Source of the DNA: Papillibacter cinnamivorans DSM 12816
GTDB lineage: Bacteria; Bacillota; Clostridia; Oscillospirales; Oscillospiraceae
Length of the DNA stretch: 64,000 nt
Direction: 5' to 3'
Assembly (NCBI RefSeq): GCF_900176335.1
Contig: NZ_FWXW01000005.1
Span: 62,001-126,000 of the forward strand
The notes beneath the pieces were generated by a model, which did not search any database, was not told the DNA's origin, and saw only the letters and a list, made by a program, of their open reading frames with translations. Shown one piece after another: positions 25,919 through 33,971 of this stretch (position 1 is the stretch's first letter; each line of letters begins with the position of its first letter). The position numbers were made by a program, and so were the translations under genes.

Positions 25919-27148
25919 TTATATGGTGCGGATGCAGTTTCGCCCTTCGTTCTTGGCTAGATACAGCGCCCGGTCCGCCATTTCGATAGCCCTGCGCACA
26001 TCCTCCCTTCCGCTCAGCTTTATCGCCGCGATCCCCAAGCTGACCGAAACGTGATCGCAGGTCTCCGCCTGGTCGGTAGGCCCACCGATTTCCGCGACCT
26101 TACTGCGGATGGATTCGGCGGTTTTCCGGATATCCTCCTCGGGCTTGTTCAATGCGGCGTAAAGAAACTCTTCTCCGCCCCAGCGGCAGACGATCTCCAT
26201 GGGCTCTCTCAGGACGGAGCCCAGCTGAGCCGCCACGGCGGATAGAATCCTGTCTCCCTCCTCATGCCCGTATGTATCATTGAAGTGCTTGAAATAGTCA
26301 ATATCGATCATGATAATCGACAGAGTCATCTCCTCTTCCTGCTGGTTGTTGAAAGCCACGTCAATATAGTTGCGGAAGTTCCTCCGGTTGGGAAGGCCGG
26401 TGAGTTCGTCCAAAAGCGCCAGTTTCTTCAGCTGAAGGTTCGCCATGGAGAGCTTGGCGTTGATTTCCCGGTTCTCATCGATTTCCCTTTCCAGCATGGA
26501 ATTGGACTCATTGAGAAGAAGTTTGCTTTTAAAGCTGCTGCAGTAGCTTTTATAAATCATCCTTGAAGCAAACCACGAAATAACGGTAAACACCGCTATA
26601 TTCACGTAATGCCCGATGAGAATATCGCCGGAGGACTGAAAAAAGGGAAGCCCCACACAGAGGATCAGGACTGAAACGCAGTAGGGAACCCACATCTGCT
26701 GCGTGCTCATGACAAACACAATGGAGCACAGGACCATGTTCGTTATAAAGACCGTCAGATTCCCATAAAGACTTTGGTCCATCAGCGACACCAGGCTTCC
26801 CCAAGTGAGAATCAGCGTTATGTATGCAACCAGTCCCTTCTCCGCCTTTTTCATCCGGTCCGGGGAAATCTCCCCGGATTTATCTTTTTTCCGGGACAGG
26901 ACCAGAAATGTGATGTTCAGCCCAATCATTACGGAATACATGGCAAAATAACCGTAAAAGCTGAACCTGTCGTCCACCTTCAGCAGAGCGGAGACCAGAT
27001 CGATCCCGATAAAAATGCATTCCAGCACTATTATCAGCATCGCCAGTATTCTTCCTCTCCGAAGGTTGTCCTTCAGCAGTTCCCTTCGCAAATGAGCTTT
27101 GTCCTTATCCTTTATTTCGGGACATGCTAATAGCTCCGCCATATTCAT
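25919..27148 (-). CDS. Membrane-bound GGDEF diguanylate cyclase
   Basis: The 409-residue protein starts with about 30 soluble residues, then five or six membrane helices (about residues 30-205), a coiled-coil linker (about 215-250) and a GGDEF domain (about 250-409). The active loop reads RWGGEEF; ALLDELTGLPNRR and IDIDYFKHFNDTYGHEEGD are the usual substrate and metal motifs, so c-di-GMP synthesis is likely. The inhibitory RxxD site ahead of the loop is degenerate (REPM), suggesting loss of product inhibition. ATG at 27148 follows GGGAGAGG; an upstream extension to 27229 lacks such a site. It is divergent from a second GGDEF gene. Confidence 0.9.
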   Translation of the reverse strand: MNMAELLACPEIKDKDKAHLRRELLKDNLRRGRILAMLIIVLECIFIGIDLVSALLKVDDRFSFYGYFAMYSVMIGLNITFLVLSRKKDKSGEISPDRMKKAEKGLVAYITLILTWGSLVSLMDQSLYGNLTVFITNMVLCSIVFVMSTQQMWVPYCVSVLILCVGLPFFQSSGDILIGHYVNIAVFTVISWFASRMIYKSYCSSFKSKLLLNESNSMLEREIDENREINAKLSMANLQLKKLALLDELTGLPNRRNFRNYIDVAFNNQQEEEMTLSIIMIDIDYFKHFNDTYGHEEGDRILSAVAAQLGSVLREPMEIVCRWGGEEFLYAALNKPEEDIRKTAESIRSKVAEIGGPTDQAETCDHVSVSLGIAAIKLSGREDVRRAIEMADRALYLAKNEGRNCIRTI

Positions 27149-27227
27149 TTTTATCCTCTCCCTCGGCTTTTTCCCGATACGTTCGACAGAATAACCCATA
27201 TTGTAGTATTTATTGATTATTTCAAAC

Positions 27228-27256
27228 ATTATACTATTTTGTCTGCGTCAATTCAA
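27228..27256 (-). promoter_or_regulatory. Promoter of the minus-strand diguanylate cyclase gene
   Basis: On the minus strand TTGAAT-17 bp-TATAAT lies 80 bp upstream of the start at 27148. The remaining part of the 312-bp divergent gap (27257-27460) should contain the promoter of the plus-strand GGDEF gene. I see AT-rich sequence there but no clear match, and no gene. Confidence 0.7.
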
Positions 27257-27460
27257 CTTGAACTGCTATCGAATTCTTCCCTTATTGTGATTTTTTAACA
27301 AATCGCTTCCCAAATCGCTAAAAATGCGCTAACATGAAAAAAACTGCACACATATACCACGTTCCGGCAGCGGATGGTCACAGCGGCGCAAACGCCGTAT
27401 TCGCGGAACCGCGGCCTCAAAAACGGTATACTGCAGGAGCGTTGGAAGGAAGGGATATTG

Positions 27461-29029
27461 ATGCACTTCCAATTTGTGCCCTACCTGTGGCTCTCACTGA
27501 CATTGGTTGTACTGATGCTATCACTTTTCCATTTTGCCTGGAACAAGCGCTCCGTCCGGGGCGGACATACTTTTATAGCGGCTCTCAGCATCGTGATCCT
27601 TTGGGTCATCGCCCAGGCCATGGAATTTGCATCCGTTTCCCTGAGTGCCAAGCTTGCCTGGGCCAATCTCCAATATACCCTCATCAGCCTGTCCATCGCG
27701 GCTTATTTTTATCTCGCCGTGCTGTATACCGGAAGGGATCACTGGCTGAAGCTGCGCGCCCTGCGTTATTTGCTTCTGCTCGAACCCGCAATTGTAACCG
27801 TTCTCAGCTGGACCAACGGGATACACGGTCTTGTCCGGCGGAATGTCTACCTGGATTTGAGCGGAGCGTTTCCCCTGGTGGGAAAAACCTACGGGCCCGC
27901 CTTCTGGGCATTCTCGATCTACAATCTGTCACTGACCGTGTTTACCCTGCTTCTCCTGGCGCAGGCGCTCAATAAAAAGCCAAAAATTTACAGGGCGCAG
28001 ATCTTATCCCTGTTTATCGGGCTTCTCCTCCCCGCCCTGTCGATCGCCGTATACATCACCGGGCTCACTCCCCTCCGGATCGATCCGACCCCCATGGTGC
28101 TCGGCGCTTCCTGCATCATTATCTTCCAGGGAATCTTTCGTTACCATTTGTTTGACATCGTACCCATCGCCCATTCCACAATTATTCAGGAAATGAGTAC
28201 GGGTATGATCCTGTTCGACCGTGGCGGAAACGTTCTGGAGATCAATCCCGCCGCCAGAGACATGCTGGAGCTGTCTCCCCGGCGGAACTGGGACATGCCG
28301 GCGGAAGAACTCCTTAAGGAGTATCCCCAGCTTCTGCGCATCTGTCAGGGGCAGGCCGAGCACGTGGAAGAGGCTGCTTTGGGGAAAAGTAACACACGCT
28401 ACTTCGAGGTCTCTTTCAAGCAGCTGACCGATTCCGGAAAAAAGCCTCTGGGATGGATCATGCAGATTTACAATATCAACGAGCGGAAGCTGGAAACGGA
28501 AAAAATGCGGGAAGCGGCGTCTCACGATGCCCTCACCAGCCTGCCGAACCGGGCGTATCTGGAAAAAATGCTCTCGGATTGTCTTGAAAATGCCAGAAAA
28601 CACGACTCCGTTCTGGCTCTGGCCTACCTGGACCTTGACAATTTCAAGCAAGTCAACGATACATACGGTCACGACGCAGGGGACGCCATGCTCCGGGAGG
28701 TAGCCTGCCGGCTCAAGACAACCCTGCGGGAAACGGATATCGTTTCCAGGTACGGAGGAGATGAATATATCATCCTCTTTCCCTCTATCGGCAACTTCGA
28801 TAGCTCTGTACTGATCCGGGAAAAGATCCTGCGCGCTTTCGAAGGCGGTTTCCCCTGTAACGGCGCCATCATCCAGATCCGCGCCAGCATCGGCTTTGCC
28901 TTATATCCCAAAGACGGAAACTGTATGGCCGAACTGATCCGATACGCGGATCAGGCCATGTACAGGGCAAAGGGCTCCAAACGCTGCCGCCACGACTCCA
29001 CAAAGGATACGGAATCCGAAAAAGCGTAG
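27461..29029 (+). CDS. 7TM sensor-PAS-GGDEF diguanylate cyclase
   Basis: This 522-residue protein has seven hydrophobic segments in the first about 215 residues, matching the histidine-kinase N-terminal 7TM sensor type. A PAS-like domain (about 235-340, LFDRGGNVLEINPAARDML) and a GGDEF domain (about 355-515) follow. The active loop is SRYGGDEYIILFP (Tyr for Phe at the fifth position, tolerated in the family). The product-inhibition site RETD is intact, unlike in its divergent neighbour. DALTSLPNRAYLEKML and DLDNFKQVNDTYGHDAGD are conserved. ATG at 27461 follows GGAAGGAAGGG; the frame upstream has no site. Confidence 0.92.
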   Translation: MHFQFVPYLWLSLTLVVLMLSLFHFAWNKRSVRGGHTFIAALSIVILWVIAQAMEFASVSLSAKLAWANLQYTLISLSIAAYFYLAVLYTGRDHWLKLRALRYLLLLEPAIVTVLSWTNGIHGLVRRNVYLDLSGAFPLVGKTYGPAFWAFSIYNLSLTVFTLLLLAQALNKKPKIYRAQILSLFIGLLLPALSIAVYITGLTPLRIDPTPMVLGASCIIIFQGIFRYHLFDIVPIAHSTIIQEMSTGMILFDRGGNVLEINPAARDMLELSPRRNWDMPAEELLKEYPQLLRICQGQAEHVEEAALGKSNTRYFEVSFKQLTDSGKKPLGWIMQIYNINERKLETEKMREAASHDALTSLPNRAYLEKMLSDCLENARKHDSVLALAYLDLDNFKQVNDTYGHDAGDAMLREVACRLKTTLRETDIVSRYGGDEYIILFPSIGNFDSSVLIREKILRAFEGGFPCNGAIIQIRASIGFALYPKDGNCMAELIRYADQAMYRAKGSKRCRHDSTKDTESEKA

Positions 29030-29096
29030 GACGCCGCCATACGAAACGCCTGACACAGCCGCCAGAGCGGCGAGCGGGCGATGGGATTTTTTCTGC

Positions 29097-29138
29097 AAAA
29101 AAAGACCGCGCCGGCACACGCCGGTGCGGTCTTTTTTT
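29097..29138. terminator. Bidirectional terminator between GGDEF and CotH genes
   Basis: The hairpin AAAAAAAGACCGCGCCGGC / GCCGGTGCGGTCTTTTTTT has A/T tracts on both sides. It serves the plus-strand gene ending at 29029 and the minus-strand gene ending at 29144. Confidence 0.92.
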
Positions 29139-29143
29139 GATAT

Positions 29144-30907
29144 TCAAGAGGAAGCCGCGCCCTGCTGCGATAGGGATTCGGAGCCCTGATTCCCACCGGG
29201 AGCCCCGCCGGAGGGAGGTGTCTGGTTTCCGCCGGAAGGCGCTATTCCTCCGCCTCCCCCGAAGCCGCCGTTTCCGGCCTGCCCGCCGCCGGTATTGCCG
29301 ATGGTTCCCAAGGCCGACATATCAAGGCCCGAAGCATCCACCAGGGCCTCGCTCCCCGACTGGGCCTCCAGGGTGGAGGGAATGCTGCCGTCCAACTGCC
29401 CGGCAACGCTCTGGGCCCGGAGGGACGCGAAGGTTTTCAGCTCTTCCACGCCCGCCGTATAAGCGTCATAGCCCTCAAAGGAGGTGTCGTCGTCTTTTAC
29501 GTAGCTGTCGATGACTTCGCTGACGGCGTCCACCTTTTCCGCAAACTTCCCGGAGGTGACGTATTCGGCAAGCTGGGACAAATACTCGTGGTACTTCGCC
29601 AGATATTCGTCGTTTTCCAAAAGCTTTCCGATGATGGGCCGCTCGTCGGCCGTGACGCCGGAAAAGACGGTGTCGACGGCATAGTTCACGGCATCGGAGG
29701 CGCCGGAGGAATTGTAAGTGCCGAAGGAGAGGTTGTAGTCCCAGGGGATCATGGAGAGCTGTCCGTTATCCTCATAGAGGCAGTAATTGTGGCCCATGTT
29801 GGACAGGTAGCTGTCCAGGTTCACTAGAAAGACATTGGTGGCCGCGTAACGGAGCACCTCGTCCACATTGATGTATTTCTCCAGGTCTTCCCCCTCGCCG
29901 ATGCCCTTGAGGGAAGCGATGAGTTGATTTTCGTCCTCTTCGGTAACGTCTGTGATGGCATTGTCAAAGATATTAGAGTAGCTGGACAGCTCGTCGTCGG
30001 TATAGACAAGGTTTACTCCCAGCGCCCCTCCGTCCATGCTGGAGGTGCCTCCCCCGCCGAAATTCTGCCCGTTTCCGCCCGGTGCTCCGCCGGACATGCC
30101 GGGCCCGCCGCCGTTTGCGTTGTCCGAAGTCCGGGGCATATCGGAGGGCATGACGGCTCCGTCGCCGGAGGGCTGAGGCACGGCGTTACCGGAAGGCGCC
30201 GCCGGCTGCTCCGCCGCAGCGGGCGTTACCGCCGCAGTTACGTCCTCACCGTCCGCAGCCTGGGCTGCGCCCTGAGCATTATCATCCATATCCAGGCTCT
30301 CTGGCTTGTAAGCTTTGCCGGTGTAATTTTCCCCGTAGTTTCTCTCAAGGAAGCTCTCGTCCACGTCTTCCACCGCCAGGAAGAGGCCGTAGTGCTCCCC
30401 GTTCACGGAGATATCCGCGAAGGTGCACAGCGACGAGGGAACCTCCATGTAGTTCAAAAGGGCATAGGACATGTACTCCTTGAGATAGGTGGAGTCGCCA
30501 TAGATGTTGTTGAGATCCAGGGTGTCCAGACCATAGCAGTTCTGCCCCTCAGCGTATTTGTCGAAGTTTAGCTTCAGACTGAACCGGTCGCTTCCCGAGG
30601 CCGCCACCTGAGTCAGGGTGGTATTTCCCTTGGTCTTAATCCCCACGTCCTTGAACGTGACGCCGTTGATTTCCACGTCCGCGCTGATATAGGGCTTGGA
30701 TACGGCATTTTCCATGAGAGAATCCCAGTCCTCCTGGGAGGCAGTTATGTTGACGGTGATGACATCCTTGCCGAAGATTTCAGTTTCGTAATCCCCTTCA
30801 CCGGAGGCCGCAGCGGTGGCCTGCCCGCCGGAGGAACCGGAAGAACAGCCCGCAAGCCCCGCAAGAACCGCAATCGCAGTGAGAAATGAAAGAACCCTTC
30901 GCTTCAT
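29144..30907 (-). CDS. CotH kinase-family lipoprotein
   Basis: The 587-residue exported lipoprotein begins KRR-hydrophobic-LAGC (lipobox Cys near residue 21). The body matches CotH, a secreted atypical protein kinase first known from spore coats: GIKTKGNTTL, RFSLKLNFDKYAEGQNCYGLDTLDLNN, EYMSYALLNYMEVPS, NGEHYGLFLAVEDVDESFLERNYG, then a late MIPWDYNLSFG. The kinase domain is split by a Pro/Gly-rich insertion of about 100 residues (about 215-315). The tail (about 520-587) is Gly/Asn/Pro-rich, much like the tail of the beta-helical lipoprotein at 20429. ATG at 30907 is chosen over the TTG at 30934 because it directly precedes the signal peptide. CotH genes often accompany VTC and DUF4956 genes; here they are split by the c-di-GMP genes. 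Confidence 0.88.
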   Translation of the reverse strand: MKRRVLSFLTAIAVLAGLAGCSSGSSGGQATAAASGEGDYETEIFGKDVITVNITASQEDWDSLMENAVSKPYISADVEINGVTFKDVGIKTKGNTTLTQVAASGSDRFSLKLNFDKYAEGQNCYGLDTLDLNNIYGDSTYLKEYMSYALLNYMEVPSSLCTFADISVNGEHYGLFLAVEDVDESFLERNYGENYTGKAYKPESLDMDDNAQGAAQAADGEDVTAAVTPAAAEQPAAPSGNAVPQPSGDGAVMPSDMPRTSDNANGGGPGMSGGAPGGNGQNFGGGGTSSMDGGALGVNLVYTDDELSSYSNIFDNAITDVTEEDENQLIASLKGIGEGEDLEKYINVDEVLRYAATNVFLVNLDSYLSNMGHNYCLYEDNGQLSMIPWDYNLSFGTYNSSGASDAVNYAVDTVFSGVTADERPIIGKLLENDEYLAKYHEYLSQLAEYVTSGKFAEKVDAVSEVIDSYVKDDDTSFEGYDAYTAGVEELKTFASLRAQSVAGQLDGSIPSTLEAQSGSEALVDASGLDMSALGTIGNTGGGQAGNGGFGGGGGIAPSGGNQTPPSGGAPGGNQGSESLSQQGAASS

Positions 30908-31050
30908 CGCACGCAGCGCCTCTCTTTCCAACAATCTATCTTTCCTTCCCGGTACGTTTCACAGCCGGATACCGGAATGGTATGCCGGGATTGTTACAAG
31001 CCAATGAACAGGCCATTTCCAAACTGTTAACAGTCTGAAAATTTTTCCAG

Positions 31051-31078
31051 TTGTCCATACTTTTTGTCACATTATTAT
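31051..31078 (+). promoter_or_regulatory. Candidate promoter of the phosphonate operon
   Basis: TTGTCC and TATTAT with 16 bp spacing lie about 195 bp upstream of phnD, placing the hairpin at 31106-31157 inside the transcribed leader. The match is moderate. The region 30908-31050 should carry the divergent promoter of the CotH gene, which I could not identify. Confidence 0.45.
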
Positions 31079-31105
31079 CCAATGAAACTGCTGATATAAC
31101 GGGTG

Positions 31106-31157
31106 AAACCGTATGGGCGCCCCCGTCTCCGGCGGGGGCGCCCATACGGTTTTATTT
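31106..31157 (+). terminator. Terminator-like hairpin in the phn operon leader
   Basis: A perfect 20-bp stem (31106-31125 with 31133-31152, loop of 7) of very high GC content is followed by TTTATTTC on the plus strand. The nearest plus-strand gene upstream ends at 29029 and already has its own terminator. This hairpin therefore sits between the likely promoter and phnD and may attenuate the operon or shield it from upstream transcription. Confidence 0.8.
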
Positions 31158-31272
31158 CATCCTTTTTATTTGGAAATCGTATCACACAGGAATTTTACAG
31201 TACCGCGCGGTTGGATTTTATACAGCGCCTGTACAATTGCCTCAAGCTACTCGAGAAAAAGGGGAGAAAGAT

Positions 31273-32361
31273 ATGAGAATCGGAAACAGAATCAAATCCG
31301 CAGTAGGAGCCCTGCTTCTGGCCGGCATGGCGCTGTCCATGGCGGGATGCAGCGCCTCCGTCACTCCGTCCGGAACCGCCTCCGCCACCCCCGCTCCCAC
31401 CGAAGCGGCCAAGTACTCCGACACCATCACCATCGTGTGGTATCCCAACGAATCCGCCGCAGATTACGGTCCGGCCCGGGATGAAATCGCAAAGCTGATT
31501 GAAGAGGCCACAGGCAAGAAGGTGGAGCACAAGCTCACCACCGACTACTCCATCGCCATCGAGGCCATTGCTTCCGGCACCGCCCAGATCTGCTTCATGG
31601 GCGCCCAGGGATATATCGAAGCGAAAAACAAGAACGACGCCGTGGAGCCCCTCTTCGTCAACTCCGGCGCCTCCGGCACCCTGGACGACGCCATCTACTA
31701 CAGCTGGTTCGCCGTGAATAAGGGCGACGAGGGCAGCTACATGGACAGTGGCAAATACTCCATCACCAACGTGGAGGGCAAGCGGATGTCCTTCGTATCC
31801 AACAGCTCCACCTCCGGCTTCAAGATCCCCACGAACGCCATCCTCACCCTGTTCAGCCAGACCGACAAGTGGAAGAACATCACCGTGGACGACCTGGTGG
31901 AAGGCGGCAAGGACAAGTTCTTCTCCGAGGTCCTCTTCGGCGGCTCGCACCAGGGCTCGGCCGTCAATCTCCTGTCCGGCAAGGCCGACGTCGCGGCCTT
32001 CTGCGACACCGAAATGGCCCCCTATATGAATCTGGCCTCGGGCGAAGCCAACAAAGCCGGCGCCGTCTACGAGGTTTCCAAGGACGCTTCCGCCCCCTTC
32101 GACACTTTGACGGGCAAGCAGTGCGTGGTCATCAAGTCCACTCCCGTGCTCAACGGCCCCTTCGCCTATAACTCCGAATTCCTGAGTCCCGAGGACGTCC
32201 AGGCGATCCAGAAGGTATTCACCTCCGAGGATACGGCGAACGATCCCCTCATCTTCATCACCTCCGACTCCGCCAACAAGGGCATGTTCAAAAAGACCGA
32301 CAAGGAGTGCTTCGTCCTGGTGGACGATTCCTGGTACAACCCCATCCGCGAGATGGAATAA
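31273..32361 (+). CDS. phnD: Phosphonate ABC transporter, substrate-binding lipoprotein
   Basis: The 362-residue lipoprotein has a lipobox LSMAGC (Cys about residue 25) and a Ser/Thr/Pro linker, then a PhnD-type periplasmic-binding fold. Motifs include ITIVWYPNESAADYGPARDEIAKLIEEATG, AQICFMGAQGYIEA and SFVSNSSTSGFKIPT. It captures phosphonates outside the membrane for the PhnCE importer. ATG at 31273 follows GGGGAGAAAG; the longer frame upstream runs through the leader hairpin and is rejected. It opens the 13-gene C-P lyase operon. Confidence 0.93.
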   Translation: MRIGNRIKSAVGALLLAGMALSMAGCSASVTPSGTASATPAPTEAAKYSDTITIVWYPNESAADYGPARDEIAKLIEEATGKKVEHKLTTDYSIAIEAIASGTAQICFMGAQGYIEAKNKNDAVEPLFVNSGASGTLDDAIYYSWFAVNKGDEGSYMDSGKYSITNVEGKRMSFVSNSSTSGFKIPTNAILTLFSQTDKWKNITVDDLVEGGKDKFFSEVLFGGSHQGSAVNLLSGKADVAAFCDTEMAPYMNLASGEANKAGAVYEVSKDASAPFDTLTGKQCVVIKSTPVLNGPFAYNSEFLSPEDVQAIQKVFTSEDTANDPLIFITSDSANKGMFKKTDKECFVLVDDSWYNPIREME

Positions 32362-32385
32362 TCCAGTAGACCGGGGTGAGCTTTT

Positions 32386-33165
32386 TTGGCGCTGCTTGAA
32401 GTAAAAAACCTGAGCAAGACATACGACAACGTGACGACGGCACTGCAGGACATTTCCCTCTCCGTCGAGGAGGGCGAATTCGTATCCGTCATCGGCCCTT
32501 CCGGCGCCGGCAAATCCACGCTCCTGCGAAGCATCAACCGCCTGGTTGATGCTTCGCAGGGCACCATTCTTTTCGACGGGCAGGACATCACCCGCGTCAA
32601 GGGGAAGGAGCTTCGCCGGGTACGGACCAAAACGGGCATGATCTTCCAGCACTACAACCTGGTCAACCGCCTAAGCGTCATAGAAAACGTGCTTCACGGC
32701 AGGCTGGGATACAAATCCGCCCTGAGCGGCTCCGTGGGCTACTATACCGAGGGGGAAAAGGAACAGGCCTTCGTGATCCTCAGCAAGCTGGGGCTCACGG
32801 AGCAGGCGTACAAGCGCTGCGACGAGCTGTCCGGCGGGCAGAAGCAGCGGGTGGGCATCGCCCGGGCCCTCATGCAGGAGCCCCGGCTCATCCTCTGCGA
32901 CGAGCCCATCGCCTCTCTGGATCCCGGCTCCTCAAAGGTCATCATGGATTATCTCCGGGAGATCAACAAAACCATGAAGATCACCTGTCTTGTAAACCTC
33001 CATCAGGTGGAGGTTGCCGTGCGCTATTCGGAGCGGATCATCGGGATCACGGGGGGCACGGTGGTATACGACGGACCTGCCGGGGAGCTTTCCGAGCGCA
33101 TGATTCACAGCATTTACCAGTCCGCCGAGGGCGGGCTGATCACGGACGTGAGGGAGCGGCAATGA
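32386..33165 (+). CDS. phnC: Phosphonate ABC transporter, ATP-binding protein
   Basis: The 259-residue ABC ATPase has Walker A GPSGAGKST (about residue 37), Q-loop IFQHYNL, signature LSGGQKQRVGIARAL, Walker B LILCDEPIASLD and H-loop NLHQ. It powers import with two PhnE permeases. The start is TTG at 32386, with GGGGTGAG upstream. The usual NRLVEPTSG after Walker A reads NRLVDASQG here, because a perfect 36-bp palindrome occupies these codons. Its end overlaps the first permease gene by 4 bp. Confidence 0.95.
   Translation: MALLEVKNLSKTYDNVTTALQDISLSVEEGEFVSVIGPSGAGKSTLLRSINRLVDASQGTILFDGQDITRVKGKELRRVRTKTGMIFQHYNLVNRLSVIENVLHGRLGYKSALSGSVGYYTEGEKEQAFVILSKLGLTEQAYKRCDELSGGQKQRVGIARALMQEPRLILCDEPIASLDPGSSKVIMDYLREINKTMKITCLVNLHQVEVAVRYSERIIGITGGTVVYDGPAGELSERMIHSIYQSAEGGLITDVRERQ
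32524..32559. repeat. Perfect 16-bp inverted repeat inside phnC
   Basis: CTGCGAAGCATCAACC and its exact reverse complement are separated by GCCT. The structure lies within the coding sequence just after Walker A, with no T-run. It would form a very stable hairpin in the mRNA. Confidence 0.97.
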
Positions 33166-33971
33166 CGGAGGGAACGAAAGCTTCCAAAAGCCTGTCCGTC
33201 TTTTCCAGGAGAAAGCGGGTATACACCGTCACCATCCTATGCGTGCTGGCGCTGTTTTTCTTCGCCTCCGCCGTAACCCGGTACGACCCCTCCGCGGGGC
33301 TCGCGGCCCTCCCCCGGGCCTTTCTCTGGATCGTATCGAACCTGGTGCCCGACGAAAAAGCCCTCACAAGGCTCCCCAACATCCTGAAAAAGCTCACGGA
33401 AACCGCGCTTCTGTCCGTGGCGGTGACGGTCACCGCCGCCGTTTTCGCCTTTTTCTTCAGCCTGATGGGTTCCAAAACGACCCGGCCCAGCGAGCCGGCC
33501 GCAAAGGCCGTACGGATCACGGCGGCCTTCTTCCGGAACGTTCCCGACGTCGTGTGGGCCATCCTTCTCATGTTTTCCTTCGGACAAAATATTTTAACCG
33601 GGTTCTTCGCCCTGTTTTTCACCACCTTCGGAATGCTCACCCGGGCCTTCATCGAGACGGTGGACGAGGTCAGCGCCGACTGCGTGGAGGCGCTGCACGC
33701 CACGGGAGCCACCTATATGCAGACGGTTTTCCAGGGGATCGTGCCCTCCTCCGTCTCGGAAATCCTCACCTGGGTCTTATTCATGATAGAAACCAACATC
33801 CGAAGCTCCACCCTCATCGGCATCCTGACGGGCACGGGAATCGGCTATCTCTTCGACCTGTACTACAAGCGGCTGGACTACGCCTCGGCCAGCCTGGTGG
33901 TGCTGTCCATCGTCGTGCTGGTCATTGTCCTCGAAACCATTACGGGAAAAATCAGGAAGGTGATCCTCTGA
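33162..33971 (+). CDS. phnE: Phosphonate ABC transporter, permease 1
   Basis: The 269-residue permease has about six membrane helices. The binding-protein-dependent transport loop reads EALHATGATYMQTVFQGIVPSSVSEIL (EAA motif, about residues 180-210). NVPDVVWAILLMFSFG is the typical PhnE helix. It overlaps phnC (4 bp) and the second permease (TGATG, 1 bp), indicating translational coupling. It forms the membrane channel together with the next gene product. Confidence 0.92.
   Translation: MTEGTKASKSLSVFSRRKRVYTVTILCVLALFFFASAVTRYDPSAGLAALPRAFLWIVSNLVPDEKALTRLPNILKKLTETALLSVAVTVTAAVFAFFFSLMGSKTTRPSEPAAKAVRITAAFFRNVPDVVWAILLMFSFGQNILTGFFALFFTTFGMLTRAFIETVDEVSADCVEALHATGATYMQTVFQGIVPSSVSEILTWVLFMIETNIRSSTLIGILTGTGIGYLFDLYYKRLDYASASLVVLSIVVLVIVLETITGKIRKVIL

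Noticed and set aside
31106-31157. Idea that the hairpin terminates the CotH gene
   Set aside because: CotH is transcribed away from it on the minus strand and has its own terminator at 29097-29138. The T-tract is on the plus strand.
33239-33970. N-terminal extension of the second phnE frame to 533 residues
   Set aside because: The extension is the out-of-frame shadow of the first permease (Arg/His/Pro-rich). The ATG at 33971 overlapping the previous stop is the natural start.
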